Program-made: the position numbers and the translations under genes
The notes under the pieces: generated by a model
Told to the model about the DNA's origin: nothing
The model's input: the letters and a program-made list of their open reading frames with translations, nothing else
Database searches by the model: none
Shown: one piece after another, positions 18,837-27,453 of the stretch
Layout of the letters: every line of letters starts with the position of its first letter
Position numbering within the stretch: position 1 is the first letter of the stretch
From: Gallionellaceae bacterium
Lineage (GTDB): Bacteria > Pseudomonadota > Gammaproteobacteria > Burkholderiales > Gallionellaceae
DNA: 64,000 nt
Direction of reading: 5' to 3'
NCBI GenBank assembly: GCA_027448945.1
Contig: DAIDMQ010000035.1
Coordinates: 1-64,000, forward strand

Positions 18837-18861
18837 AAACCATAAGAAATGCTTATGGTTT
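18837..18861. promoter_or_regulatory. Probable CbbR operator in the cbbM-cbbR gap
   Basis: A perfect 10-bp inverted repeat, AAACCATAAG (18837-18846) and CTTATGGTTT (18852-18861), with a 5-base spacer. It contains TAAG-N5-CTTA, i.e. the T-N11-A LysR recognition pattern. It lies between divergent cbbM and cbbR, 43 bases upstream of the cbbR ATG. Confidence 0.7.
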
Positions 18862-18903
18862 AATATATTGCCTACTTTAACCCCGGAAATTACTGCTTAA
18901 GCC

Positions 18904-19788
18904 ATGCTGCACTTCACATTGCGTCAACTCCAAGTATTCGAAAAAGTGGCTAGCCACCTAAACTACTCTCGCGCAGCCGAGGAACTATACCTCTCACAAC
19001 CAGCGGTGTCGATGCAAATTAAACAATTAGAAGGCCACATTGGACTGCCCTTGTTCGAGCAGATGGGGAAAAAAATATTTCTGACGGAGGCGGGCAAAGA
19101 GCTATTTCATTACGCACGCAACATCGCGCAGCAGTTGGGTGAAATGGAGGCCATGTTTGACGAGATGAAGGGATTGGGTCAAGGTAAACTGACCCTATCC
19201 GTGGTAAATACTGCAAACTATTTCACGCCCAAATTGCTTGCGACCTTTTGCCAACAACATCCCAATATCAACGTCATCCTGCAAGTCGCCAATCGGGACG
19301 CTGTTCTAAAACAGCTCGCCGACAACAACACCGATCTTGCAATCATGGGTAAACCGCCCACGGAGCTGGACATCAGCTCGAAACAGTTCATGGATAACCC
19401 CCTGGTTGTCATTGCCCCCCCCGACCACCCTTTGGCCGTTCGGCAGCAGATTGATTTGGCTGAGTTAGCTTTGTACCCCTTTGTGTCGCGCGAAAAGGGC
19501 TCAGGGACACGAAGTGCCATGGAACGCGTATTTGAACAACACCATATACAACCGCGTATCAGCATGGAAATGGAAACCAACGAGGCCATCAAACAATCGG
19601 TACAAGCAGGAATGGGCCTGGGGATATTATCGCTGCACTCAATTGAGTTGGAACTGGAAACAAAACGGCTGATCATGTTGGACGTAGAACATTTCCCGCT
19701 CATGCGACACTGGTATGTGGCGCACAGGAAATCAAAACGACTGTCTAGTTCTGCTATTGCATTCAAGCATTTTCTTGTCAGCCAATAA
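18904..19788 (+). CDS. cbbR: LysR-type regulator CbbR
   Basis: Transcription activator of Calvin-cycle genes, responding to metabolites such as RuBP or NADPH. The 294 residues have an N-terminal winged helix (LRQLQVFEKVASHLNYSRAAEELYLSQPAVSMQIKQLEGHIG region, residues 5-46) and a LysR substrate-binding domain (TANYFTPKLLATFCQQHPNI; residues 90-290). It is divergent from cbbM with a shared operator candidate, the standard cbbR arrangement. A strong terminator follows directly. Confidence 0.93.
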   Translation: MLHFTLRQLQVFEKVASHLNYSRAAEELYLSQPAVSMQIKQLEGHIGLPLFEQMGKKIFLTEAGKELFHYARNIAQQLGEMEAMFDEMKGLGQGKLTLSVVNTANYFTPKLLATFCQQHPNINVILQVANRDAVLKQLADNNTDLAIMGKPPTELDISSKQFMDNPLVVIAPPDHPLAVRQQIDLAELALYPFVSREKGSGTRSAMERVFEQHHIQPRISMEMETNEAIKQSVQAGMGLGILSLHSIELELETKRLIMLDVEHFPLMRHWYVAHRKSKRLSSSAIAFKHFLVSQ

Positions 19789-19818
19789 AAAGGCCTCCCA
19801 AAATTCGGGAGGCCTTTT
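19788..19818. terminator. Bidirectional terminator between cbbR and pilE
   Basis: A 12-bp perfect stem AAAAGGCCTCCC (19788-19799) / GGGAGGCCTTTT (19807-19818). T runs in both directions allow it to serve cbbR and the convergent pilin operon. Confidence 0.85.
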
Positions 19819-19834
19819 GGTCAGCGACCTGAAA

Positions 19835-20248
19835 TCACCAGGTCGGCTTACTTCCACCCGTCCAAAGTCTTTGACCCGTTGAGTTTATAGATAGCGTTCC
19901 ATTGCTTGCCTGGGTTGAACCCGCCACAGGCGTGGCTGCGATGGTAAAGCTATTCGCAACGCAATTGGCACACGAAAACGTGTACTTACCGTCCTTGGTG
20001 TTGGCAGCCCAACCCATACCCCCAGTAGACTGTCCGTTATATGCCCCGGTTATGCTGGTCGTGTATGCATTTGAATTCAAATAAATTCTCTCCTGCATTG
20101 CAGCCATTTGCATCAACTCCGTTTGTGCCGCTTCCCGGCTGGCAGTGACTATATGACTTTGGTAACTCGGGACCGCAATGGTTGCCAATATTCCTATGAT
20201 GGCAACCACTATCATTAACTCGATCAAATTAAATCCGCGCTGTTTCAT
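19835..20248 (-). CDS. pilE: Type IV pilin PilE-like protein
   Basis: A 137-residue type IV pilin-like protein. It has a short leader MKQRG, cleaved before FNLIELMIVVAIIGILATIAVPSY, with the essential Glu5. The rest is a small globular domain with a Cys pair (FSCANCVAN) and the PilE end GTLSINSTGQRLW. Its place at the end of the fimT-pilVWXY1 operon is usual for this PilE-like minor pilin, which joins the initiating tip complex rather than forming the fibre. The ribosome site is AAAGGAT. A hairpin separates it from pilY1. Confidence 0.88.
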   Translation of the reverse strand: MKQRGFNLIELMIVVAIIGILATIAVPSYQSHIVTASREAAQTELMQMAAMQERIYLNSNAYTTSITGAYNGQSTGGMGWAANTKDGKYTFSCANCVANSFTIAATPVAGSTQASNGTLSINSTGQRLWTGGSKPTW

Positions 20249-20264
20249 AACCTATCCTTTCAAG

Positions 20265-20299
20265 AGTTGGGCTGCATCAAAGCTTAATACAACCCAACT
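20265..20299 (-). other. Hairpin in the pilY1-pilE gap
   Basis: Arms AGTTGGGCTG (20265-20274) and CAACCCAACT (20290-20299) pair over 10 positions with one G-U, around a 15-base loop. There is no T run, so it may be an mRNA processing or stability element rather than a terminator. Confidence 0.5.
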
Positions 20300-20305
20300 G
20301 CCTCA

Positions 20306-23300
20306 TTATTCACCAATCAACTCATGCCAAGACACTCGTCCTGTTTGCCCCGACTTGGTCAGTTCTACAGGTGTTTTGGCAATAGGACAACCCGGTGTAC
20401 CAGGCGTACAAATTGTATTAGTTGGGGGTACACCTGACGTACCTGTTGTACCCGTTGTACCCGTTGTACCTGTAGTACCGGGCGTACCGGGCACAGTGAC
20501 CGTCGTGGTCGTCGTTACGGTGGTCGGTGGGACATAAGCCGACAAGAAGCTAAAGTCCTTGGGATCCGCACTACCCGGCGGGGATTGTAGATTTACGCTT
20601 GGGTCAGAGGGTGTGGTATCCAAAGGAGGTGACATGGTCCAACCGCTATCACCATCACACAAACCACTGGGATGGTGCCAATAGACCACAAACTCGCCCA
20701 ATACATAGTCTTTAATCAGGGCTGCTTTGACTCTGCTGCCATTGGAATAATCCGTCGCGGTACTCGAATTGGCTTCCAGTGCGCTCAAAGGCGTGTTTGC
20801 TTTAACCAGCTGGAATGTAAACGACCTATCGTTACGCTCACCGGTTGAACCTGTGTACTTCTGCCCGCCCCCCCCATTGGCTTTTTCTTGAGTGGGTTGC
20901 GGATTGACAATGCCGTTTTTTCCCGGTGCGATGGTATTGACTACACACCAAGGGGTTAATGGCGCCACCCCTGTTTGGGTCGTTCCGTCTGACCACCAAT
21001 CCTTGACCTGGAAGGCATCAGAAGGCATATGCATCACCAAGTTCTTAATCTGCTCTTGCCCCGGCCCCGGCGTACCGCTGGTCGGCGAATTGCCCACATA
21101 CACCGGCAAAGCCGCCCAGGTAGTCGCGTCGAAAGCCACTTGCTGATATCCGTGCAAAGCAGTCCAGCCCAGGTTACCGATGTTCACCTCCATAGATCGA
21201 TTCCAATTTTGATTCAACACCAGAACTTTGAACGGTGTAGTCGCATTTATCGTACGACTCAAGTTCAATACTGGGTCACTGGCATTCAAGAAGTTCACCC
21301 CATTGGTGTCATATATCTTGTCATATTCGTGGAAGTGAATTTGACAGTCATACGCACCCGTTTGGTTCGAAAGAGGCGGACAGTTGGAGCGTTTGTTACT
21401 GACCAAAACCGTACTCGCTGTCGCACCCGAACCGCCGCCACCCGAGAAGCTAACCGTTGGTTTACCTGTATAACCGGTGCCGGCATTTGTGATGGTCACG
21501 CTGGTCACCGCACCCGCAGGAACAACAGTGGCACTGGCACTGGCACCCGAACCGCCGCCGCCCGTAAGCGTGATGGTGGGTCTACTGGTGTATCCGGTAC
21601 CGCCATTATCCAAGGTGATCGTCAGGCTGGTATTGACGCGGGCCGTCGCTGTCGCGCCCGAGCCGCCACCGCCCGAGATGCTCACGGTGGGCGCACATGC
21701 GTAACCGCTACCACCGTTGGTCAAATTCAGATTCAAACTTGGCGGGGTAAAGTTCACCGTGTAATCAGCACCCGAGCCGCCACCGCCGGAAAACGTCAAG
21801 GTGGGCGCGCTGGTATATCCCCCGCCATTACCCGGCAAGGTAATCTTAACTGCTGTCACCTTTTTCTTTTTTACGGTAGCAACGGCGGTTGCACCAGATC
21901 CACCCCCACCGTTTACCGTCACAGCCGGTGTGCTTGTATAGTTACTACCGGTACTCACTTTGGATGTTGTCATCGATGCACCTGTAAGCGATGCATTCGC
22001 CGCCGCACCCGTACCGCCACACCCGGTGAAACTCACTGTCGGGTTACTTGAGTAACCCGTGCCTGAATTAAGCAATGTCAAGCCGGCAACCGGGCCGGGT
22101 GTGACTGATACGGTTGCCGCTGCACCGGTTCCGCCGCCACCGCTGAATGTGGCTATGGGTGCACTCGTATATCCGCTGCCCGAACTACTCATGCTAACGG
22201 CAGTCACCGCACCGGTTGAGATATTCGCAACTGCGGCCAAACCCGTTCCGCCGCCGCCGCTAAAGGACACCGTAGGCGCGGAGGAATACCCGCTACCGCC
22301 ATTCGATACGTTTACATCCATTACAGGACCACCCGTTGGAGGCGTCGGTGCTAACGCCGGATCATAGAAGTTATCAACGTCGAAGTGACCGCCACCAATA
22401 CCACGCGTTGGCGTCGATACGGTTGTAGTCGTGGTGGTTGGCGGAACCCCCGATGTTGCAGGGACACCTGGCGTGCCGGTTGTGCTCAGTGTGGAAGCCG
22501 TACCGCCCGCACTTGTGTTGGAGTTGTAGTTAAATATCACAACACCATTCAAGGTACTTAGGGTCATGAAAGTTGGCTGAGATTGCGCACCAACCACGGT
22601 TGCCAATCCCACCACGATGCCTTCTTGCGTGGCGATAGGGTCGCCTACCACGGTCGCCGGATTGGTGACCGGCAAGGTATCGGTGGCCTCATATTTGAAG
22701 CGATCGGTTGTTTCATCAACGACGCCATCTCCGTTCATGTCTATGAATGAGGTGATCTGGCTACCGCCGGTTAGGAAATCCAATTCCATCAACCAGTTTT
22801 GATTTGCGACTGCAGGCGATGTCGCGATTGGATTGTATGTGCTGAAATAGAATCTTCCGTTCGCGATGAATGGACTTTCGCCTATCACACGCTCGCCGGC
22901 TACCGGCAACGCTACCCGCCATCCTTGATGTCCGGTCACTGCTGGATTGGTTGTAGTGGCGCCCCAATTCGGCTGATTTGCAGTGCTGTTCCTGCCTTGC
23001 AAGGTCACCGTGCTACCGCCTTGGGAACGGTAAACTTTTTCTGCGATCGTTTGGCTGAGCAGATTGCCCGCATTGGCTGCGGGTGCACCATCCCAAATAC
23101 CGTAGACATAATATGTACCGTTATCGGTGGTATCGGTCGATGAGAGTACGCGACCTGTAGCAAAGTCAACCATGAAACCCCCGCTGGGGTGTGAAGACAC
23201 GGCTGGTTTGCTTGTTATTGCCTGGGCTGGACTTGTTGTAAACAGTAGCGAACTCGTCCACATGCTAGGATTTGTATTTCTGATATCAAATTTCCACATG

Positions 23301-24529
23301 TGGCCATCAATATCGCCGGCATATACGTAGTCAAATTTACCGTCACCGTTGATATCCACCGCTCTCGGACTGGACAGTCCGTTTGGCGATGTTGTAGAAC
23401 CCGACCCCGTATCGATTTCGCGGATCAAACTACCGTCGCTCAAATTTATTACATATAGAGTTGCGTTACCGTTTCCCGTGTTGTTATAGCCGTTACCCAC
23501 GATGACCGCATTGCTGCCATTGCTGATTTTTCCCAACACCGGACTGGCAAAGGTGTCGCCAAGATTCACATATCCACCCGCACTTCTGCTTGTATTGGTG
23601 AGCGTGGTATTCGTCACTTCCCAGAGGATTTTATCCGCAGCCGCTTGATCGCTGGCAGCTGACATTGTTGAGACATCAAGTGCAAATATTCCTTTGCCGC
23701 CCGCACCCAGCGTGCCTACCAATACATTCTTCTTAACACCGCCTATCGTCACCCCCGTAGCAACTTCCAAGCCGCCATCTACATAATAACGATGGGTATA
23801 TGCCGCATTGGTTAGCGTTCTGAGTTGGCTTACCAACATTGAGGGTACGTATGCCCAACGCTCCTCACCCGTCGCTGCGTTTATCGCGTGCAACATGCCG
23901 TCGTTGGCACCGACAAATACGGTGGGCTGGGGTGTGGCAATGGTTGTTCCGTCTGCCGCGACTTTATCCGCCATATATACGGGACGCGCATGAACCACAT
24001 CGCCGAAAATGCTATTTCTGGTTCTTAAAGTTCCCACCGGAGGTTCGTTGGCCTGACTACCGCGCAGATAATCCACTTCGTTGGTGTTGATCGTGGCTTG
24101 TTGAGCTGCCGCCAAACTCGCGAATTGGAACGGTACTCTGCTGGCTGTTGTGTCCAGTGTGCCTACCACTGAATTGTCTGCAATCGTCCCGATCATTCTT
24201 CCCGCAGTACCTTGTGCGGCAATATGCGGCTCTGCACCGCCCGCTCCCCAGCATGGATTGGCCAAGTCCATATTTCCTAACGCATCTATTGGGAAACAGG
24301 AAATATTTCCCGACCAGTCGGTGTTGTTATATTCCCCGATGAATATCTTTTCAGCACCCGAAGACACGTCATAGTTGGTCAAAATGGGTTGGCCAACATT
24401 TGCAACGGGTTGCAAGTTGGGAGAGAAAACACTCGCCGCCCCCACAAAATTCCATATCGCGGCGGATATCCCCACTACGGCCAATATGCTCACAATGCGG
24501 ACTTTTTTGCTTGGAATATGCTTTAACAT
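20306..24529 (-). CDS. pilY1: PilY1-type pilus tip/adhesin protein with eight Gly-rich repeats
   Basis: Large secreted protein that caps type IV pili and acts in adhesion, assembly and retraction control. ATG 24529 has GGAG upstream and gives 1407 residues. After a signal-anchor (VRIVSILAVVGISAAIWNF) the protein reaches the PilY1 beta-propeller quickly, near residue 165 (RNSIFGDVVHARPVY, VFVGANDGMLHAINAATGEERWAYVPS). The calcium-loop motif DINGDGKFDYVYAGDIDGHMWKFD is present, and DMNGDGVVDETTD follows. The long N-terminal VWA region of classical PilY1 is missing. Residues about 732-1045 are eight repeats of GGSGYTSAPTVSFSGGGGSGA type. A further domain then starts with CQIHFHEYDKIYDTNGVN. The C-terminus has PGTTGTTGTTGTTG and ends SWHELIGE. 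Confidence 0.9.
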   Translation of the reverse strand: MLKHIPSKKVRIVSILAVVGISAAIWNFVGAASVFSPNLQPVANVGQPILTNYDVSSGAEKIFIGEYNNTDWSGNISCFPIDALGNMDLANPCWGAGGAEPHIAAQGTAGRMIGTIADNSVVGTLDTTASRVPFQFASLAAAQQATINTNEVDYLRGSQANEPPVGTLRTRNSIFGDVVHARPVYMADKVAADGTTIATPQPTVFVGANDGMLHAINAATGEERWAYVPSMLVSQLRTLTNAAYTHRYYVDGGLEVATGVTIGGVKKNVLVGTLGAGGKGIFALDVSTMSAASDQAAADKILWEVTNTTLTNTSRSAGGYVNLGDTFASPVLGKISNGSNAVIVGNGYNNTGNGNATLYVINLSDGSLIREIDTGSGSTTSPNGLSSPRAVDINGDGKFDYVYAGDIDGHMWKFDIRNTNPSMWTSSLLFTTSPAQAITSKPAVSSHPSGGFMVDFATGRVLSSTDTTDNGTYYVYGIWDGAPAANAGNLLSQTIAEKVYRSQGGSTVTLQGRNSTANQPNWGATTTNPAVTGHQGWRVALPVAGERVIGESPFIANGRFYFSTYNPIATSPAVANQNWLMELDFLTGGSQITSFIDMNGDGVVDETTDRFKYEATDTLPVTNPATVVGDPIATQEGIVVGLATVVGAQSQPTFMTLSTLNGVVIFNYNSNTSAGGTASTLSTTGTPGVPATSGVPPTTTTTTVSTPTRGIGGGHFDVDNFYDPALAPTPPTGGPVMDVNVSNGGSGYSSAPTVSFSGGGGTGLAAVANISTGAVTAVSMSSSGSGYTSAPIATFSGGGGTGAAATVSVTPGPVAGLTLLNSGTGYSSNPTVSFTGCGGTGAAANASLTGASMTTSKVSTGSNYTSTPAVTVNGGGGSGATAVATVKKKKVTAVKITLPGNGGGYTSAPTLTFSGGGGSGADYTVNFTPPSLNLNLTNGGSGYACAPTVSISGGGGSGATATARVNTSLTITLDNGGTGYTSRPTITLTGGGGSGASASATVVPAGAVTSVTITNAGTGYTGKPTVSFSGGGGSGATASTVLVSNKRSNCPPLSNQTGAYDCQIHFHEYDKIYDTNGVNFLNASDPVLNLSRTINATTPFKVLVLNQNWNRSMEVNIGNLGWTALHGYQQVAFDATTWAALPVYVGNSPTSGTPGPGQEQIKNLVMHMPSDAFQVKDWWSDGTTQTGVAPLTPWCVVNTIAPGKNGIVNPQPTQEKANGGGGQKYTGSTGERNDRSFTFQLVKANTPLSALEANSSTATDYSNGSRVKAALIKDYVLGEFVVYWHHPSGLCDGDSGWTMSPPLDTTPSDPSVNLQSPPGSADPKDFSFLSAYVPPTTVTTTTTVTVPGTPGTTGTTGTTGTTGTSGVPPTNTICTPGTPGCPIAKTPVELTKSGQTGRVSWHELIGE
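20427..20492 (-). repeat. Short tandem repeats near the end of pilY1
   Basis: Imperfect 9-base units of the type GTTGTACCC/GTTGTACCT encode Gly-Thr-Thr/Gly-Thr-Pro triplets (PGTTGTTGTTGTTG). The unit is a multiple of three, so copy-number change would alter length, not frame. Confidence 0.75.
21395..22335 (-). repeat. Eight tandem protein repeats of about 37-39 residues in PilY1
   Basis: Each unit reads roughly V..V.ltNGGSGYTSAPTVSFSGGGGSGATA.A.V. Eight units are seen in the translation; the fourth is the most divergent (GSNYTSTPAVTVNGGGGSGA). At DNA level the units are diverged, so the array is old or under selection against recombination. Confidence 0.88.
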
Positions 24530-24598
24530 TTTCGACTCCTTCAACTTTTTGACTCTTTTAAATTACGGGGACTTCTTTTCAACCAGTACTGATTCATA

Positions 24599-25156
24599 TT
24601 AAGCAGGTAGGGATGCGCTAGGCACACCTCCACCGGCAGGTACCGAACCACAAGGGATTCTGGTTTGAAATACGGACTGTATATATCTAGTTGCGCCTCT
24701 TGCATCTGTACCCACTGTAGTGATGCGGTACAAATTCAAATCGAAGGCGATCCCGGGTGAGCCGCACACATCGCCCAACCCCGCACCCGGTGGTGCGATT
24801 TTTTCTCCGATCAACTCGACCATGTAATCGTTACTGCTATCTATGATATTTCTCGGGTCTGGCACCGTGGAGAACTGCCCTATCGGATAAACCTTGCCAC
24901 ACCCCGACCCATACGTTGTAAAGCAAGCGTTCAGCGCATTACCGGGCTCAGACAGCCAATCCTCTATGCGAGCGATTTCATTTTCAGCCTTGTTTTTTGC
25001 CGCATTCTGGAATTGCAGATTGCCTGCCAATTTGAATTGCGTGTTGGATGTCATAACGGCCGCAATGCCGAGCAACATCAGCACTATCATGATGATTAAC
25101 GCAACGATCAGTGTCGCACCGCGTTGATTGTTCCTAATTTTCAGATTTTTCTGCAT
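24599..25156 (-). CDS. pilX: Minor pilin assembly protein PilX
   Basis: A 185-residue minor pilin-like protein of the tip complex. The N-terminus MQKNLKIRNNQRGATLIVAL has the PilX-type Gly-Ala processing site followed by a hydrophobic helix (LIVALIIMIVLMLLGIAAVM), then SNTQFKLAGNLQFQNAAKNKAENEIARIE, a hallmark of PilX. Cys residues in the C-terminal half could form disulfides. It lies 8 bases after pilW and upstream of pilY1, in the usual order. Confidence 0.87.
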   Translation of the reverse strand: MQKNLKIRNNQRGATLIVALIIMIVLMLLGIAAVMTSNTQFKLAGNLQFQNAAKNKAENEIARIEDWLSEPGNALNACFTTYGSGCGKVYPIGQFSTVPDPRNIIDSSNDYMVELIGEKIAPPGAGLGDVCGSPGIAFDLNLYRITTVGTDARGATRYIQSVFQTRIPCGSVPAGGGVPSASLPA

Positions 25157-25164
25157 GGCGATTC

Positions 25165-26163
25165 CTAGTTACGCATCTGTATGGTTGAAGTAAACATTTG
25201 CCTGCGGAAGTGCGATGTTCCATTCGCTACCGATGCTGCTGCATTTATATCGCCCATATCATTGCCCGAATAAACATAAGCATTTTCTTCAGCTCTGTTG
25301 CTTCTTGCCGTCAACCATAATTGAACAGCCCGCACCCGATCCCAGTTGTTGGCGGTTGTTGTCGCCCCGTTTGCGGCAGCATCAACCGCATTGGCATCCA
25401 AATATTGCAAAGTACCGTCTGCATTTAATACGCCGTATCTTAACTGTAGCTGATCTATGCCACTGGCGATTACCTCCGGCGAATTTGGATTGGTCATAGT
25501 TCCATCTTTATCCAAAATCACCCTGCAGAGCGCAGGAATCAAGGGGCTCTCGGTTGCAGATACTGTAAACGGCCGGATGTAATAGACATGCGTTTCCACG
25601 GTGTGATCTTGTTGCGGTTCTTGCGTCATGCTAGTGGGTGCTGCCGTGCCCTGATATATCGTTCCCACCCCGTATGCCGACCTGAAAAAATAGGTGTTTG
25701 CAGTCAGTGGTGCCGATATTGTTGGTGCAACGCCCGGTGTCGATGGCGTTGAGTTAAGTGATACATATCTTACGACCAGGATGTCCGTATTCGGTTCGTG
25801 AGCGGGGATGCAAGTTGCCGCATATGGATTGGTGGCATTTGCCCCGAATATACTTTGTCTCAGGTTTAACGCAAACCCCGCAACGCATTCATTAGTTACA
25901 GTCTGTGTTGACGAAATAATCTCTGCACCCGTTAAACCATGATGGCCTGCATGTTGTATGTCACGCTTCAATACATCCATGGCATAGCGACCGCCATTTT
26001 GCATATCTGCGGTTCTATCATTACTTTTGGAGCTGCGTGATCCGCTTATCACCACGCCGGTCAACGCGGCTATCACCAATAATCCTATCGTTAGCGCAAT
26101 CATCATTTCGATCAAGCTAAACCCGGATACATCCATTCTGGTTTTAGGAGTCATTTTTTTCAT
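25165..26163 (-). CDS. pilW: Minor pilin assembly protein PilW
   Basis: A 332-residue minor pilin-like protein. A prepilin leader ends in G before FSLIEMMIALTIGLLVIAALTGVVI, with Glu5. The PilW-type blocks follow: NGGRYAMDVLKRDIQHAGHHG, and a C-terminal IDQLQLRYG and WDRVRAVQLWLTARSNR. Its ATG overlaps the pilV stop as ATGA, showing translational coupling. Confidence 0.9.
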   Translation of the reverse strand: MKKMTPKTRMDVSGFSLIEMMIALTIGLLVIAALTGVVISGSRSSKSNDRTADMQNGGRYAMDVLKRDIQHAGHHGLTGAEIISSTQTVTNECVAGFALNLRQSIFGANATNPYAATCIPAHEPNTDILVVRYVSLNSTPSTPGVAPTISAPLTANTYFFRSAYGVGTIYQGTAAPTSMTQEPQQDHTVETHVYYIRPFTVSATESPLIPALCRVILDKDGTMTNPNSPEVIASGIDQLQLRYGVLNADGTLQYLDANAVDAAANGATTTANNWDRVRAVQLWLTARSNRAEENAYVYSGNDMGDINAAASVANGTSHFRRQMFTSTIQMRN

Positions 26164-26711
26164 ATCAAACCTCTTACTGTTTTGGTGGTCGTAACCGACA
26201 GCCGCGTGCCGCCGGCGGCAGTTACATCCTCACCCGCAGAGGTACCGGCTACCGCAGAGCCTGCTGCAGCCGCATAATTCACATCGGTGTGCCTGTCCAG
26301 CCAACTAACGACCACTGTGTAGGTATAAAGATTGCCACTTACCGCACGCGTTATTGTTCCCTGCCCGCTTGGCAGTAGATTGTTAATCGCAATATTCCAG
26401 TTATTGATGTCTCTCGTAGCCAAATCAGCACTTGTACATGCCGCTGCAGAACAGTTCACGGGGGCGGCCACCACTGCCTCATACCCCGCCACGCCGCTCG
26501 CCGCCGAAAATGGTTTATTCGCTTCGATACGTTCGGCCATGTCTGCCGCAAGGTATACCGCTTGATTCCTAAATTGCCCACCCTGTCCGAGTTTCAATGC
26601 GTATGCTTGCATACCCGCCGTACCAAGCAATGCAATTGCAACGACTATCAGGGTGATCAATATTTCAAGCATTGAAAAACCGTCTTGATTCTGTAGTTTC
26701 TTAGTAGACAT
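26160..26711 (-). CDS. pilV: Minor pilin assembly protein PilV
   Basis: A 183-residue minor pilin. ATG 26711 follows AGGTG at good spacing, and the ribosome site overlaps the fimT stop. A leader MSTKKLQNQDG precedes FSMLEILITLIVVAIALLGTAGMQ, with Glu5. QFRNQAVYLAADMAERIEANK is the typical PilV segment. The C-terminal half is Ala/Thr-rich with a VVVSWLDRH strand. Confidence 0.9.
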   Translation of the reverse strand: MSTKKLQNQDGFSMLEILITLIVVAIALLGTAGMQAYALKLGQGGQFRNQAVYLAADMAERIEANKPFSAASGVAGYEAVVAAPVNCSAAACTSADLATRDINNWNIAINNLLPSGQGTITRAVSGNLYTYTVVVSWLDRHTDVNYAAAAGSAVAGTSAGEDVTAAGGTRLSVTTTKTVRGLI

Positions 26712-26720
26712 AACTTGCAC

Positions 26721-27254
26721 CTAGTTTGAGGTTATGCTTCCTGAGCCTGCAACGCTGATCGTTCTGCTTTTCGCGCCCGCCCAAGTACCTGTTACTGTCA
26801 ATGTCACACCCGTGTTTCCTACAACACCTTGTGACCCTATCGGATTGAATCTAACGGCAACCGCCGGTCCCGTCACCGTGACTGTCGGATCTGTTGCCGA
26901 TCTAATCTGTATCGGATTGGGATTTGCCGTACTTGTCGCATCACAATTATCTGTGGCATCGTTAGTATTGTCATAACAAACCAACCATCCTGCTGTAGAC
27001 CAGCTCGCTGTTGCATTACAGTCTGTATTTGTATTGTTTGCCGGGCAAATCAATACTCTGGTATTTCGTTTTACAGCTTCACTTTTGGCAAAATTCATAT
27101 CACTGTTAAGTTGTGATGTGACAGATGTGATGCGTGTAGTTCTCACGAAATCGGTCATCGAAGGAATCGCAATTACAGCAAAAATCGCCGCTATTGCTAT
27201 CACTATCATGAGCTCTACAAGTGTCACACCACGCTGTTTTCTACTGTTACTCAT
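26721..27254 (-). CDS. fimT: FimT/GspH-type minor pilin
   Basis: First gene of the minor-pilin operon; 177 residues from ATG 27254 with a GAGGTGAGG ribosome site. The leader MSNSRKQRG precedes VTLVELMIVIAIAAIFAVIAIPSM (Glu5). The GspH/FimT core follows: LNSDMNFAKSEAVKRNTRVLICPANN, then GWLVCYDN. FimT-like minor pilins can bind DNA in some competent bacteria; nothing here proves this. The operon promoter must lie in the 199-base gap upstream. Confidence 0.87.
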   Translation of the reverse strand: MSNSRKQRGVTLVELMIVIAIAAIFAVIAIPSMTDFVRTTRITSVTSQLNSDMNFAKSEAVKRNTRVLICPANNTNTDCNATASWSTAGWLVCYDNTNDATDNCDATSTANPNPIQIRSATDPTVTVTGPAVAVRFNPIGSQGVVGNTGVTLTVTGTWAGAKSRTISVAGSGSITSN

Positions 27255-27275
27255 TGCCTCACCTCTCATCTACTT

Positions 27276-27295
27276 AGTTGGCATACTAGCCAACT
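27276..27295. promoter_or_regulatory. Inverted repeat upstream of fimT
   Basis: AGTTGGC (27276-27282) and GCCAACT (27289-27295) form a perfect 7-bp inverted repeat with a 6-base spacer, 22 bases upstream of the fimT ATG. It could be an operator or a leader hairpin near the ribosome site. No convincing promoter boxes were identified. Confidence 0.35.
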
Positions 27296-27404
27296 GTGCA
27301 TCTACCGCAAGCTAGTGACCGATATTAGGTTATTTTCCTCACACTAACGGCTAAGTTATATTCCCAACGGTTATTTGTTAGGCATTTGCGTTGACGCCAT
27401 CAAA

Positions 27405-27433
27405 CAAAAAAGCGGCCTCGGGCCGCTTTTTTG
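27405..27433. terminator. Terminator downstream of fba
   Basis: A 13-bp perfect stem CAAAAAAGCGGCC (27405-27417) / GGCCGCTTTTTTG (27421-27433) with a TCG loop and flanking T/A tracts. It ends the tkt-gap-pgk-pyk-fba transcription unit. Confidence 0.88.
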
Positions 27434-27453
27434 TTGCTGCTTATCACTAATGC

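Noticed and set aside
21029-22051. 340-codon open frame antisense to the pilY1 repeats
   Set aside because: Arises from the GC-rich repeat codons of pilY1; Arg/Thr-rich with no domain.
21395-22335. CRISPR-like periodicity
   Set aside because: The repeats are in-frame protein repeats of a large gene and are not identical at DNA level; no cas genes nearby.
27255-27453. Sigma-54 promoter before the pilin operon
   Set aside because: No GG-N10-GC element of acceptable quality was found upstream of fimT.
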